Below, in pieces: positions 30,631 to 43,384 of a stretch of DNA of 64,000 nt. Position numbers and translations under genes: made by a program. A model generated the notes under the pieces. The model saw only the letters and a list, made by a program, of their open reading frames with translations, had not been told where the DNA came from and did no database searches. This DNA comes from Heterobilharzia americana (lineage: Eukaryota > Platyhelminthes > Trematoda > Strigeidida > Schistosomatidae): contig OX104129.1 of NCBI GenBank assembly GCA_944470555.2, positions 51,369,998 through 51,433,997 of the forward strand, written 5' to 3'. How positions within the stretch are numbered: the first letter of the stretch is position 1; each line of letters opens with the position of its first letter.

Positions 30631-33600
30631 AAAAATGATAATTTCAGCCGGCCCTGACTTCAAATGGAAAGGACAAATATTTATTTAGCTGTCACTTAGG
30701 AAAAAAATGACTAGTAAAGAACCAAGCTTAGATTTAAAGAATACGCCTGAGCTTAGAATATGAATGTTTGGGAAAAGGTATCCGCATCTCAAATGACAAA
30801 GAATACTCACAACTGTAGACTTCATAAGTTCAGGCCGGTGATGAATATGTAACGGATGAACTTTGACAGACAACGAAACAACAAACCCTGAAATAGGCAT
30901 TGCTTCAAAATGAAGCATCACACAACAATGTGTTCAAAGGTACTGGTTATATCCTTAGCATTAAATTTCAGCTACTTCCATCTTAAATACCTAGTGTCAC
31001 CAGTAAGACGGTAACATAGTCCGGAAGATTAAAGCCAGCAAATCTCGGTAGCTTCACTCAATCACATGTTGTGAGAAAAGGAGACTCACCTGTTTGCACG
31101 CAGAATTAGAACCGAAAGCGGCAAAAACTTAAATTTAGGTTAGTGTCTAGTCTAGAAATAGGGAGTGAAGTGGCTAAGCGTGTTGACCAAAACTGTAGAC
31201 CTAACGCCAGCTGTTTATAAATCCATTTTTTACATACGAAAGGGAGCTGTCTGCCCTGGATGGTGGATAAGGTCCCTATAGGTGTTTTACGAAAGATGTA
31301 TGGTAGCTCTTTGCACCGTCTGGTCTTCGTTTCCTCATCAAAAACTTCGCTTTGCTAATGAGGTACGTCAACAGCTGCTGTCTAAATTAAAATTTCGAAT
31401 AACCACATGCTCTAAGCTAAAGTGATAACCCAGCCAAACGTAAGGTTTTGTAATAGTTTATCACTGAAAAAGAATTCTGGTATTTTATACTAGTGAAGGG
31501 TCTACTCGGACATACACGGCATTTAAAGGCTAATGACGAACCACTGTTTGATATGTCATGTATTTGAACAAAATATTTGCTTAATTCTTACACAAGATAG
31601 TAACTTTGACTTTGTAATAATTGCTTTGAATCCCACAGATCTCTTTATTGATTCTGAATAAGCAGAAACAAGTCATTTTGCACGATGCTGACAAAGTACT
31701 CTTCTGGGCCTAATAACCAAACGAAAGGTGCTTTTGCGGACAGATCAATACGAAACGTCACATAAACCATAAGTTGACGATCATTTAAAATCTATTAAGA
31801 GCAGAGGAATCCACTAGGCCTCCACCAACTCCAAATTGACTAGGCTACCCTGTGTTAGTATGCACAAGACCGAGACAATGTGAGGATTGTTATACTATCC
31901 CGTCACCTAGGGTGAAGTATGTAGAGTTAAGTCTATACGCAAAATTTATAGCGTAAAGGAGGAGTGGTGAAACCGACACGACTAAAAAAGCTTGAGACTC
32001 AGGCGAATATTTTTATAGTTAAGGGCAGTAGTGCGCTCTGCTTTATTATACAAATCTAGAACATTGTTATGGAATTTCGATGGAAGTTTGCATGTATTCG
32101 ACCACCAAAGTGTAGTAGGATAATCAAATCAATAATGATTGTATTAAGAGCAAAAGTAATTAAATTAAATATGTGATTGTGTGGTAGATGTTCACTGAAT
32201 GAGATAGTCCAGAAATATGTTGAGCATATAAAGCCACTGATCACATTCACAGACTACCCAAACAATAGGATCAGAGCCTAGTTGCAAGACAGATGGCAAT
32301 AATCTATGAACTAATAACCAGTTTGATTACGGATGAAATTGGTAGGAGTGGCGCAGACGCATCATCATGATTGTTATTTTTTCCACCGGAACTTATTTCG
32401 TCATTTCTTATCCGCGTTTAGCTACCATTGTTATTATCACTTTAGTTACTTTGATTGCACTTTTTTGATTTCACAATGCTGCGCTGTTGCCTAGTGTAGT
32501 GGTTTGACCCAATATTCAGTCATTATATTGTTCTAGTCATCTGATAAGAAGCCTCAAAGGTATGCTTCTAATGTCTATTAGATCATGAATGTATGACAAC
32601 TTACTAGTTTACACCATATTTCTGAAGTTTTTCAGATAGCTTTCTGATAGGAGTACAGTATATACGTAAAAGGTAATTAGCAACTCCCCTACATTTATTG
32701 TGAATCAAAGTGTGTTCAAGACTCGTTATTTTGCGCGTATAATGTAGATATGAACTGAGCTTTTCAAAAATGAAAAAAAATGCAGCACATGGTTTGTTGA
32801 AACACAAGATTGATGACTATATTCTGAGAGATCAAGTTCTAAGCATTATAAGGGCGAAACTGATTATTTTCGACATCCCAGTCTCATAGACCAGTTGGTA
32901 GAGAGCCAGACTGGTAACCCGGGTCCTGCTGGTTTCAATCCTGATACAACCATGGTGTTTATTCCACCTTCAACTATCAACTGATATAAATGATACCGAT
33001 TCGACAAACCTTAGTTTTTGTGGATTAAAAGACAGAAAACATAAAATTGGAGACCGAGATAGAAATAAACTGACCAAGTCTTGGTAAAATGAGAAATGCA
33101 TGTTTTTCCGTCACAGTGGATAACCTTCCATCACCCTAATCTGAAAAAGAATCGAGATACCGAATCAATTCGCTAAAGGATATCTGCTCGTGTGAAATTA
33201 TAAGATATATTTCACATGATGGATGGTATTCGCTATGGTCAGCTCATTTGATTTCTGTCGCAATTTATCAGCCTGTTTTGTTCATACTCCATGTATTTAA
33301 CTCCCGGGTAGAAATCTAGTTATCGATCTTAAGCGGGCATATAAAAGGCGTTATCAGGTGAAGCTAACAAAATTGAGTGACAATTCATCGACATGAAGGC
33401 TTGTGTCAAGCTTAACAAATCCAGGTGTTCTAGGTTTAACCTAATGTCCAGAGTAAGCAGTGAATTATTCCATCTTTTAGAGTTGTCAGACACCCAAGGC
33501 TCTCACCATAAATCTGCAGCTATCGCTTTCTATTATTATCTGCAGCGGAGGAATATTCGACACCTATATTGGAGCTGAGTCTGCAGTGAAGTGCTATGGA

Positions 33601-34427
33601 ACGTAGTGACCACAGATATCCAGTACCAAGTAGTTTTAATGATGTACACGTGTCCCATAGTAATTCCATTCATTCAAATCTGAAACACTTAGAGTGGAAG
33701 GTTGATTTGTGGCGCTCTCATCTCCGATTTGCCACTGAGACCATTCTGTCCCAAACAATCCTTCTGATATTCATTGTTTCATATGCATTGGAACTTCAGT
33801 CATTATTGAGGGCGGTAATTTAAGCATCACATTTATTCCAATAGGCTATGCCTCAGAACACAAACGTTGGTCAACAATTTTATATTTATGATGCATTAAC
33901 TCGGATTCTGTTTCAACTTGTGTCAACACAATGAGACTTTTATTGTTTCTAAGCTTACCAAAGGTAAAAAAGAGATAATAAACCAACAATCTATCAAATT
34001 TGCTAGTGATTGACCTACCGCTAAGAGTCCTATGCATAATTTACACCTCAATACCCAAATATCGCCGCATCAGTCACTCAAGGACGAGAAAATTGAAGTA
34101 ACCGCAACAGCTGATCCCTGTTTGAACTCTGACTTGGGAACACAAACATAGTCCCAATGAACATTTGGCCTAGTATTGAATTCGGAAACTTATGCACTAC
34201 ATTTCTGAAGTCAGAAAGCAGATTGACCTATCTCCCCTTCATACTAAGAATGCTTCGACTGATGATTCTGAACTTATGAAGGCGTTTAATGTTGACAAAG
34301 TGTAACGCTTAAACAGTATCGAATTATTTCTTGACATCTTTAGCTCACATTTTCAAACCAGATGAATTCAAAACATCAGGCGTAACGTGAATTCATGGTA
34401 TTATCTATGCTGTCTATTTCATAATCA
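30631..34427. other. Intergenic, no gene recognised
   Basis: AT-rich sequence with no conserved protein in any frame. A tRNA-like head with a box-B-like GGTTTCAATCCTG occurs near 32930 and may be a SINE relic. A SINE A-box-like GTGAAGTGGCTAAGCG is near 31165. Nothing else is supported. Confidence 0.45.
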
Positions 34428-34870
34428 TGTTACATCGCATATGTTTAGTCCTTAAGTAAGTGATACCTACGCACTTCTCAAAGCCGCACTACATAAGAAG
34501 AGTTATCTCACAGATCGCCGGGGCCTAGACGACTTGTTTCGTTACGTCGAACTAGGTACTATCTCAGCCACTGAGGTCCTCACACGCATGCGAGAAGTTA
34601 TGAGCACACGAACGTCCAATAATGACCTTTTCTGACCGTTTCTCTCAAAACTGCACAGCCGGCGTAGACCGTGTTGGTGACAACTCAGTCAGTTACACTA
34701 GATGACCTGGCAGCCTTAGCAGACGAAACACTGTAGATTTCCAGTAGACCCATCCCCAAAGTATATTAGGTCTGCGATAAACCTGAGAGCCAGGACTCGG
34801 AAGCAACCAAGCAGTGCAACTCTATTAAACATTTGCTGTGAAGTCGAGGCCCAAGGTTACGTGGCACATC
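34428..34870 (+). pseudogene. gag remnant of Gypsy element 1
   Basis: Frames with stops match the gag of the second element: compare AALHKKSYLTDRRGLDDLFR here with AALLKKSDLTDRQRLDELLR there. At 34945-35010 the sequence CWFHNTYGG...MWF is what remains of the CHCC-type gag motif typical of the CsRn1/Boudicca clade. Confidence 0.75.
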
Positions 34871-34934
34871 ACAGAAACGCATCTCAGCCAATCGCAGCGG
34901 CTCACGTGATTATCCAAAAGCTAAACCTAACCGG

Positions 34935-35492
34935 GTGGAAAACCCTAAATGGTGCTGGTTTCACAATACCTACGGGGGGCAAGGCCAGAAGATCTCGGAG
35001 GCCATGTGGTTTCAACGCGGATACAAGCTCGGGAAACGGTCACACCAACACGCGGTCACGGCAACCGTAGCCGGTGGAAATAGCCGTTTGCTCTGCTTCA
35101 CAGATGTAAAGGCGAAAGCTCGGCACCTAGTCGACACTGGTGCAGAAGTTAGTGTTCTCGCAGAACCGATGAAGGAGCGTCATCATGACTCATCTTTCAA
35201 TCTCCGAGCAGCTAATGGCAGGGCTATTGCAACATTTGGGAGACGGTATACCTTCCTCAACTCGGGTTTCCGTAAGCCTAGTCACTTGATTTTCCTCCTG
35301 GCTGACGTTTCCATGCCTATTATTGGCACAGATTTGCTAAACACTTACGACCTACTCTTAGATGCTCGTCGCCGACGACTGATAGATAACAACATGAAAT
35401 TATCCACTAGCGCCATCTACGTAGGTCTGGTTTGGCCATCATCAGAACTAAGCAGTCAGGCAGTGTGTCCTGACACTGACAGGCAGTGTTAG
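34935..35492 (+). pseudogene. Aspartic protease region of Gypsy element 1
   Basis: An open stretch of 185 residues. The catalytic signature HLVDTGAEVSVL lies around residues 64-75, with Asp at about 67. The flap/C-terminal motif PIIGTDLLNTYDLLLD is around residue 130. The gag motif with altered cysteines precedes it. The frame is open, but its flanking domains are broken, so it is annotated as part of a dead polyprotein. Confidence 0.82.
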
Positions 35493-36124
35493 GTAAACAT
35501 ACAGAGTTACGACAACCGAAGCATACTCTTCCGTGCACAACCAGCAATGTTATGCATCAGGTCACAACCACAGGCCCGCCTGTGGCATCCAAAGCACGCC
35601 ATCTAGCCCCTGATAAGCTGAAAACTTCGAAGAGTGAATTCGGCCACGTGCTGGAACCGGGCATTATCAAAACTTCAAGTAATCCCTTGGCATCACCGTT
35701 GCAAATGGTTCCCGGAAAGAATAGCAACGGCTGGCGCCCAACTGGTGATTACCGAAGGCCTAACGCCAAAACAACACCGGGCTGCTGCCCATTGACAGAC
35801 AAAGTGACGGCTATCATAAACTATCCACAACCGACCACTGTGAAGCGGCTCTGCACTTTAGATGGCCCGGTGAGTTATTACCGAATATTTGTCCCTAACT
35901 TTGCCTCTGTAATGTCGACGCAACGTCTTCAATGCGTTGCACAAACTGTCCCATCCAGGTGCACAAGCCACCACCTGGCCTATTGCACAACGTTTTTGCT
36001 CGCCAGGCATGAACAAAGACATCAAGGAGTGGGCCCGGCCGCACTTAGCTTGTCAGAAGTGAAAAGTCACGCGACACACGAAAAGCCCTATAGGTTCTCT
36101 ACTAGCCCCAGAGATGCGTCTTGA
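35486..36124 (+). pseudogene. Reverse transcriptase relic with large internal deletion
   Basis: Begins in the RT fingers: LEPGIIKTSSNPLASPLQMV, then GWRPTGDYRRPNAKTTP. It jumps directly from the end of that block to VTAIINYPQPTTVKRL and YYRIFVPNFAS, which normally lie after the palm and thumb. The YxDD active site and most of RNase H are therefore missing. It then joins the integrase zinc-binding region (HLACQK, around 36045). Confidence 0.82.
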
Positions 36125-36790
36125 CCACGTTCATATTAACATCGTGGGACCCCTGCAAGAATCTAGTGGATGTGCTTGCCTTTTCGCCGGCGTGAATCGT
36201 TTTACGCGATGGCCAGAAGCAATACTTATTAAATACATTGCTGACGAAACTGTCACTCGTGTTTTTGCTGAAAGATGGATCATGAACTTTGGATGTCCGT
36301 CTCACGTCCAACCGGCCGTGGGCGCCATTCGCATGTGGATTATTTCACGCTTTAACTTCACTTTTGGGTGGCACTCGGTTCCGAACGACAGCCTGCCATC
36401 CACAAGCGAATGGCATGGTAGAGCGTTTCCATCAACAGCTGAAAGCTTCCCTTTCGGCTGCAAACATACCTCAGTGGACCGAGGCTCTGCCTCCAGTCGT
36501 ACTAGGTAGGCACCACATGTGGTCATTCATCATGACGCCGTTCGTCGACCACTCGAATCACCTTACCATGGACCGTCCAGAGTGATCAAGCGGCACGAGA
36601 AATTCTATATGATTGGGCGAAACGGATGCGAAGATACCGTTAGTGTCAATTGTTTGAAACCAGCTTATTCCGAAGGGAACTTCATCACAAGTGACGTCTG
36701 AGCCCACTATGGCCGACTGGTGGATGGCCAAGTTATCGAAATTTTTGGCGACTTGCGTGTCAGTACACTGGCACAACAACCACCGGGGTA
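36045..36790 (+). pseudogene. Integrase relic of Gypsy element 1
   Basis: The core begins RLDHVHINIVGPLQESSGCA and continues RFTRWPEAI and NFGCPS, then a deletion and frameshift removes the second catalytic Asp region. It resumes with ACHPQANGMVERFHQQLKAS, which includes the glutamate (MVERFH) of the DDE triad. The C-terminal YHGPSRVIKRHEKFYMIGRN and DTVSVNCLKPAYSE follow. This last motif is typical of schistosome Gypsy elements. Confidence 0.82.
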
Positions 36791-37334
36791 GCAAGCAACA
36801 CGGTCGGATCGAACCGTCAGGTTCCCGGAGTACTTAAAGTCACAGTCAACTAAGCAGTGTGAGATAAGGTGTGCCAGCCATTTTTAACTCGAAATTATTT
36901 TTTTCGCTGCACCATTTTTTTGTTTGCTGGGAGTGCAAAAACCCCCCTACAACTTACCTTTTTAAATCAATTTTTCCTACCATACAGTGAAGCTTTTAAA
37001 AAAGGAATGGGAATAAGCATAAAATCTATCCTCGACATGTTTTTGTATAAATGTTTCCCGCTTTCGCGAAACGCTTCCGTGGTATTAAAGACTTTTATTT
37101 ATATTCCAGGTACAGCGAGCACTGAACAAAACGTTAGAGGACACTGACGATCGCGATCAACGTACAATTCGATTTGTTGCATTTTATTTTTTCATTCGCC
37201 ACGACACCCTAGAATAAGTTCAGGTAACCAAGGGTCACTTCTCTCAGTGAGCCCATCAGAAGAGTTTTACCGGTGGGGAAACCACTGGGTTTTTACTTCC
37301 GGCTAGCATTGTCTTAGGGTCTTCACGAACCCAC

Positions 37335-37347
37335 TAAGGGGGAGGGA
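37335..37347 (+). other. Polypurine tract of Gypsy element 1
   Basis: AAGGGGGAGGGA lies immediately upstream of the 3' LTR start at 37350, in the position of a plus-strand primer. Confidence 0.7.
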
Positions 37348-37349
37348 TT

Positions 37350-37682
37350 TGTAGTGCCACACGCTTCTCTAGAGTCGACAGCCTAGGGCTCGACGAGATT
37401 CAACATTGATGCCTGTCCCGATAATTTAACTGGACTCACTGACCTGAAAGCAGCCAGTCAAGAACCCCCGCCATTTGGCACGCTGCCGTATTACGTTGCA
37501 CTGCCCGCAATCTACCCTATATCCAGTTAATTGGAACGCATCAGTGCCTTGCAAATATACTGCTCCATCTGACTGCGCTATTGTGTTTTCTCTTGGTCCT
37601 GTATTCGTGGGTATGTAACAAGTTCGAATAATTAGCGGTTGGCCCTTGCATCTGTCAAGTTCGCACCAGGACCACTCCTAAA
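37350..37682 (+). repeat. 3' LTR of Gypsy element 1
   Basis: About 333 bp starting TGTAGTGCCACACG and ending near CACTCCTAAA. It aligns along its whole length with 62848-63191, for example GCCATTTGGCACGCTG and ATTCGTGGGTAT, with many substitutions and a short indel near 37545. Its length fits Boudicca-type LTRs. Confidence 0.85.
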
Positions 37683-38180
37683 ATATGATATTGGTATACA
37701 TATTATCGGTCAAGAAGCCTGAGTACCGTTACCTGGGGTATTCAGCGTTGTCATTTTGGTGTATCGCATCGCCCCCAATCCCATCGAATGTAACAAATCG
37801 TTTTTCAAGTAAAGCCTCAAGTGTAATCCAGGGATATATCCATTGGTGTTTGGTTGTGGAAAGGTTCATACAAAATTCGTTTTACTCCTCTTGCAGTAAT
37901 AATATGCCGGTCATAGTTTCGTTCCTGAAGGTGTTATTGACCGTGCTGTCATCCTTCGAATGGAAGTCGCATATTTACATTGAAACCAGTGGGAATGAAG
38001 CAGTCTGACGGTGGTGAATTCTCCACCTAGGAAAATCTCAGTACCATGGCTTTCTGACGCTCCGCCGGTGCACATTTGCCCACAGTGCCGTCTGGGACCA
38101 CACCTAGCTTCAGCCTTACTTAGATTAACCAATAAATCCTGATTAACCAGAGAGCAGGTATCCGTCCAAACCACTGTCAC
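37683..38180. other. No gene recognised between the Gypsy LTR and the CR1-like relic
   Basis: The frames here show no conserved motif. The last part may be upstream sequence of the CR1-like copy, because ORF1-like fragments start near 38190. Confidence 0.4.
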
Positions 38181-38189
38181 AGAGGAGAT

Positions 38190-39710
38190 TCACTCCCCAG
38201 AGGATTTCGGCAATGGCCTACACAAGGTCAAAATCCTGAGAGGTTCTAAGCCGGACAAAAAAAGCTCGAATCGTCCGTGACAACGCAACTATAGGATCGG
38301 ATAGTGTTGGCATCACTGACCGATCTAGCTCTGTCATTCTGTTTAACGTTCCTGCCTGCAATGATGACCTTCTGGGGCATAGGGACAGGTTTGGCAGGCT
38401 GCAGTGTCATGCTAGGTCTGGGCGCTCTCGAGGCGAAATTGTGTCGACTGTACAAAGACACTCACTCACTTGCAGGGAAGCCTCCGCCGACGAGAGTGAC
38501 TCTGGGCTCAGCTACAGACGCTGAAAAGTTCCTCTTACCGTCACACACCCTGGTAGTTAACAGATCGTCTAACATTACTGTTGGACCTGACCAATACCCA
38601 TGACGTCCGACAAGGGGAGTGGTTATCGATTCGGGTAGAGCTGAGTGGGACTGCAGCTGCGGCAATCAGCAGACTGCCACGTCCCCCGCATCTGACAACC
38701 ATGACCTCACCTAGACTAGCGGCGTCAACTTCGAACCCCTAGGAGCACTCACCAGATTGCTAGAGCTATGGTACAAAGTTGAGATCGCTATAAGCGCAAG
38801 TTCCACTGGATCTGGCCAGTCAGTAGAAACCTTCACATCCAAAGCTGTGCCCCCGGTTGGCCCAGAGACATCTCACATTACGAGAAGCACCCCTAAGTGT
38901 CTTTACCGCAGAGCCGGGGGGGGCTCCACGGTAAAATGTCGGGGCTCCGATCTCTTTGTTTCGACCTTGTCCCGAAAATCATGATCCCGACAGAAACATG
39001 GCTATCACCGGACATAAGTGACACCGAAGTTAACATAGACGACATGATTTTGTTCGGAAGAGGCAGAGAACATGGGGAGGGAGGGGGGGTTGCAATATAC
39101 GTGAACATTTGTAGTATAATTGTTTTCATATGATACGGTCATTGCTCGGACCGAATTGATCGGTCTGTATCGGCATATGGGCTTCTGTGAGGACGCCTGC
39201 GTTCTAACTATATTAATGAGGGATCGTGGCTAGCAGTGAAATTCAGGATGCTACAAGTTCCAATTACCCAGGCGACACCTCAAAAGCAAATGCTGTGCTA
39301 CACTTTGTGTGTAGACAACTAGGTGCCCTCACACCAGAGCTCTTTCTGAAGCTCTACAAGACTTACATGTGACCCCACTCAAAGGTCCATAACGTCTTCG
39401 CTCCACCACAGCTGAAAAGTGGCACTAACCTACTGGAGAAAGTCGGGAGGCAAGCCACGAAAGGGGTTGTTGGGATGCAAAGAAAACCATATGAGGACAA
39501 ACTGAAAGACTTAGGCCTATGCCCTCTTAACTACCGAAGGTTACTAGGTGACTTGACGATGGCTTAAAAAGTACTGAATAACCCAAGTCACCCAAACAGA
39601 GGAATACTGCCGAGTGGCCACTATAGAGATCCTCGAGGAGACCCTAAGAGAATGGCCCAACGCCAAATGTGACCTCTAGCCAAATGTGATTTACTTTATT
39701 ATTTCCTTTA
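38190..39710 (+). mobile_element. CR1-like non-LTR retrotransposon, internally deleted (plus strand)
   Basis: ORF1-like remnants begin near 38270 (DNATIGSDSVGITDRSS...VILFNVPACNDDLLGHRDRF in broken frames). The endonuclease region at 38985-39110 encodes PTETWLSPDISDTEVNIDDM and a GGGVAIYVN block. After about 39240 the sequence jumps to the RT C-terminus, with broken remnants of the Y..RL.KLGLCPLNYRRLLGDL type and of NPSHPNRGILP. Most of the RT is missing. Stops are frequent. Confidence 0.75.
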
Positions 39711-40089
39711 GAACCTTCATAAGAAGAACATGAACAACGCTGTTACAAGTTTCTACCCCTAATACCTCAGAAACAGATTTTAAAGAATCATCAGCTCTCT
39801 ACTTTCTCAGCATGCAGTTCGAAGACCGATAGTTGTGGCGCATTTTCAATAGGACGACGAGAGTAATCTACGCGGATAGTTCAAAATGTCTGGCGTCAAT
39901 GCACCATCGGGCGGTGTTAGGCAGCCACAGACCATCCTAGTGAGTTTCTGATATGAATTTTCAATGTTCTAAATATCAAGAATTATTGTGTTTGTAGTGG
40001 TTATTTTATGCATGATGGGTTTTAGTTCAGTGTTTCTGTGCTTCGGTGGACATCCACTGAATCTGAACTTTGTGATTCAGATTTGTTTT

Positions 40090-43000
40090 TCGAGGATAGG
40101 AGGCTATGATCCCATATTAATCCTTTCTAGTGGATTTCTGTGCTTGTTCTATTTCCGTTTGAATGGCTCAATTAGTGATGCGGACACCACTTCTTCTGGG
40201 AGTCGGTTCAAAGAGTTAGATTACTCGATGCGAGAAATGGTATTCTACGGAGGCTATGTTCTTTGCTTTTGTAGCCTCCTACTATTTCCTCTGAGGAGTT
40301 CCGATCTAGAGGGAAGAAAAAGAAGTTAGATCAGGTTCAAAGTCATTTATTAGAATCCTGAATAGCATGATTTGGTTTCCCATTTGTCTGCGATAGCATA
40401 AAGTGAAGAGGTTCCTAAAACTCCGAGCTACTACCAGTCAACAGTGAGTCGTGGTTTTCAAGTCGTAACTTACTGTGACTCCCATGTCATTGTGGGTCAG
40501 TACTGATGGTGGGGGAGTCCAATCAGTATCGCAAGTGTTACCATCTGTATTCTCCAAGTGCATACTCACAAATTTACCTGCGTTGATAGGCATCAGTCAC
40601 TTCTCTTATCAGGTGAACAAGTGGTTTAGGTCTGCCTGAAGTGGACATATTATTCCGTCGTTTTTAATTTCCCGCTAGATTTTTACATTAGCATAGAGAA
40701 CCATAGTGGATTTCGTAATATTTGGCAGTTTATTTACGTATAGGAGAAATAGCTGGGGATCCAGGACTGTGCCTTGCTTCACTGTACTCCCTCCAGACTC
40801 CCAAGAGGATAGTTGAGAATTGGTCCTTACTCTTTGTCTCCTTCCAACAAGGAACTCTCTTATCCATGCAAGCAGACTGCTGCTGATTCCAAAACTTTTC
40901 AGTTTCACGAGCAACTTGGGATGAGGTACCTTGTCGAACGCCTTAACATAGCCTATGAAAATGACATTTACAGGTATCCTATCATCTTTAGACTTAACCC
41001 AACTTTCTTTGATTGAAAGGAGGTTTGTCAAGCAAGAGAAATTTCTACAAAAGCCATGCTATGAACGAGACAGTAGGGTGTTGCCCTCTAAGTGGATTTC
41101 GATTACCTTGATTACTCTTTCTAAGATTTTTACTACGGTACTAGTCAAGCTTATCGGTCAGTTATTTGATGAGAGCTGCCTAATACCTGCCTGGTGAATA
41201 GGTATTAGTATGGCATCCTTCCAATCATAGGGGAGTGTGCCTTCACTGAGAGACAGTCTAAATATAGTAGTCAATGGGTCGGCTACACAGGGTGCAAGCC
41301 TGCTGAGTAGCTTTGGGTGGAGCCCACTCAGTCCCGTTGATTTTTAGCCGTCGAGATTACCTAATATCCGAAAAACATTAATGTGACCAATATCCACAGA
41401 GTTTATTCTGTTGGATGTGTAATGCTTCAATTGTTGGGTGTGTCCACAGGAGATTCCTGTGTGAAAACCTCAACAAAATATCCAGTCATGGCTTCTGCTT
41501 TTTCCGTATCGTCCTCAACCAAAAAGTTTCGCTCCCTTTGATTAGGGCGGGCATACCGCGATACATCTAATTTCTGTAATTCATATAGGAAAATGACCTC
41601 TTCGGATGTTGCAATGCAGCCTGGGCAAGACGTATTTCGAAGCATATTGGAGACCGGTGGATAGAAGTGATACATTTATTTCGGGCTTCTTTGTAATGCT
41701 TCACCACTTCGGGTGTACCTGAGGTGGGTGGCAAGACTCCAACACTTTTTCTTACGTTTTGGTAAGAATCGGATTTCGTGGTTTTTCTACGAAGGACAAT
41801 GTTTCCATCCCCTCGGACCAGTCCACGGAATAAAAGGTTGAGTCACCCCTGCATATAACTATTTGAAGGGGCACCATGCAGCTTCGACAGGCTTCTGAAT
41901 TGATTGTCCAGTCCTCCGAAGAGGCTACCAGGTTAATGGCTTCCATATTTGCCTAACATATGTTGGGTCTAGCTGGGGCATCGGCCTGATACAAGACGTC
42001 TGTAGTGAATCTGAAGATGATAACAGCTTGATCACTTTTACCAAGGGGGCTGGGTGCCCGATGAAGCATACATCGTTTTTGTGAGAATACTAAGTCTAGA
42101 ACTGATGGAGCATGCTCTTGATCATATCTGGTTGCTGTCCTTATGTGCTGTGTGAGGGCTAGGGAAATTTATGTTCTCCACTAACCTGTGACCAAACAAA
42201 TTACGTGGTCCTTTTGTTGTTAGCCGATCCCAGTCAACTGATGTCGCTTTGTTCTCCTACAACTATGCATCGGCATTTATCTGTCCAGAGGGTCGGCTTA
42301 TTCAGGAGGACTTCTGCTGCCTCACATTCAGGGCTTCGATATACTACGATTACGTTAACATCTTGTCCCTTGGATTTTAGTTGAGAGCGCAGCATTTCAC
42401 ATGTCCCACTTTCATGTGCAGCCGTTTCTATGGCTTTTGTAGTTGAGGTATTCTTAACGTGCTAACCTATCACTTCTCAAAGGAACGAATCCTCGTGTGT
42501 TTCCCAGTCCCTGATCCAAGAAGAGAGCCAAGTTTCTGAGATAGCAATGATGTCAGGGCTTTCGTTGCTTATCACATTACTAAGCTCATTCCACTTGTTT
42601 AAGAGACTACGTGCATTTGTGTACAAGACGATGAAACTACTTGCAGAAGTTTCCGTCCTATCCATAGAGGCCTCGACATCATTTGTTGCTGAAACCTCAC
42701 TACACGAAAACTCGCTACTTTTAGATCTTGCTCTCCTGCTACTGATCTGGATTTTAGTTCTTCTTCCGCTTCTCGTTTTTTGATGCTGTCATCAAAAGCA
42801 TTCTTCAGAATATGATTGCTCTCCTCTGTTGATTTGAACACAACTTTAAGTAGTCGAAACTTGTCAGTAAGGAGTCTCCTTTTTACCTACTCTCTATATA
42901 TTTTAAGTAGGGTGACTCCTGGTATGTTTTCCGGTAAAAGCTGGTTTATCAAACTTTGTGCCTTGCCAAGATAATTTTCGAAACGTTTACGTGGCTCTCG

Positions 43001-43380
43001 GTCTCTACTTTCTTCCACTCTAGATTACAAACCTATCAAGAAGCTCTACTTTATCTTTGGTTTGTGGAGTGACGACAGTTGGTTCGATGACCGTTGCTGG
43101 CTTCCTGGCATGGCTCTTAGACTTAATTACTTGCCATTTCTCAGAGTCGCGTATACAAAACTTATCAAAGCCTAGTCCAGTGACCTTGACGCTGACAGTC
43201 TCAGAAGGGACTTGCGTCCCATTTTGTCTAGTTTTCTTCATTGATTGGATGGCCGAACTGGGTATGAACTGCGGCCGGCATGGTTCCGTGGTTGGCAATG
43301 AGTGCTTCACTTTTGTTTCTTCCGTCAGAGGCCACTTGATGCTTGTTCGTAATCTCTCGCGCACCCATCAACTTCGGATG
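40090..43380 (-). mobile_element. CR1-like non-LTR retrotransposon, decayed (minus strand)
   Basis: ORF1 C-terminal remnants occupy 43364-43020 and 42841-42680. ORF2 begins near 42665 with SFIVLYTNARSLLNKWNEL and SPDIIAISETWLSSW (endonuclease). RT motifs appear at 41031-40675: VNVIFIGYVKAFDKVPHPKL, SSWESGGSTVKQGTVLDPQL and FLLYVNKLPN. The active site reads LYANVKI rather than F.YADD.KI. The thumb and C-terminus continue to about 40090. Frameshifts and stops abound. It is cut off at 43380 by an RTE-B copy. Confidence 0.85.
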
Positions 43381-43384
43381 ATAC

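Larger units (their letters stand above)
34428..37682 (+). mobile_element. Gypsy-type LTR retrotransposon (CsRn1/Boudicca-like), truncated and internally deleted
   Basis: The element starts abruptly within gag at about 34428, homologous to 63545 onward in the second element, so the 5' LTR is missing. The order is gag, protease, RT fragment, integrase, polypurine tract and 3' LTR. The RT palm with its active site and the RNase H are deleted, and the integrase core is broken by a deletion and frameshift. It cannot encode a functional polyprotein. The host family is known from trematodes. Confidence 0.9.
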
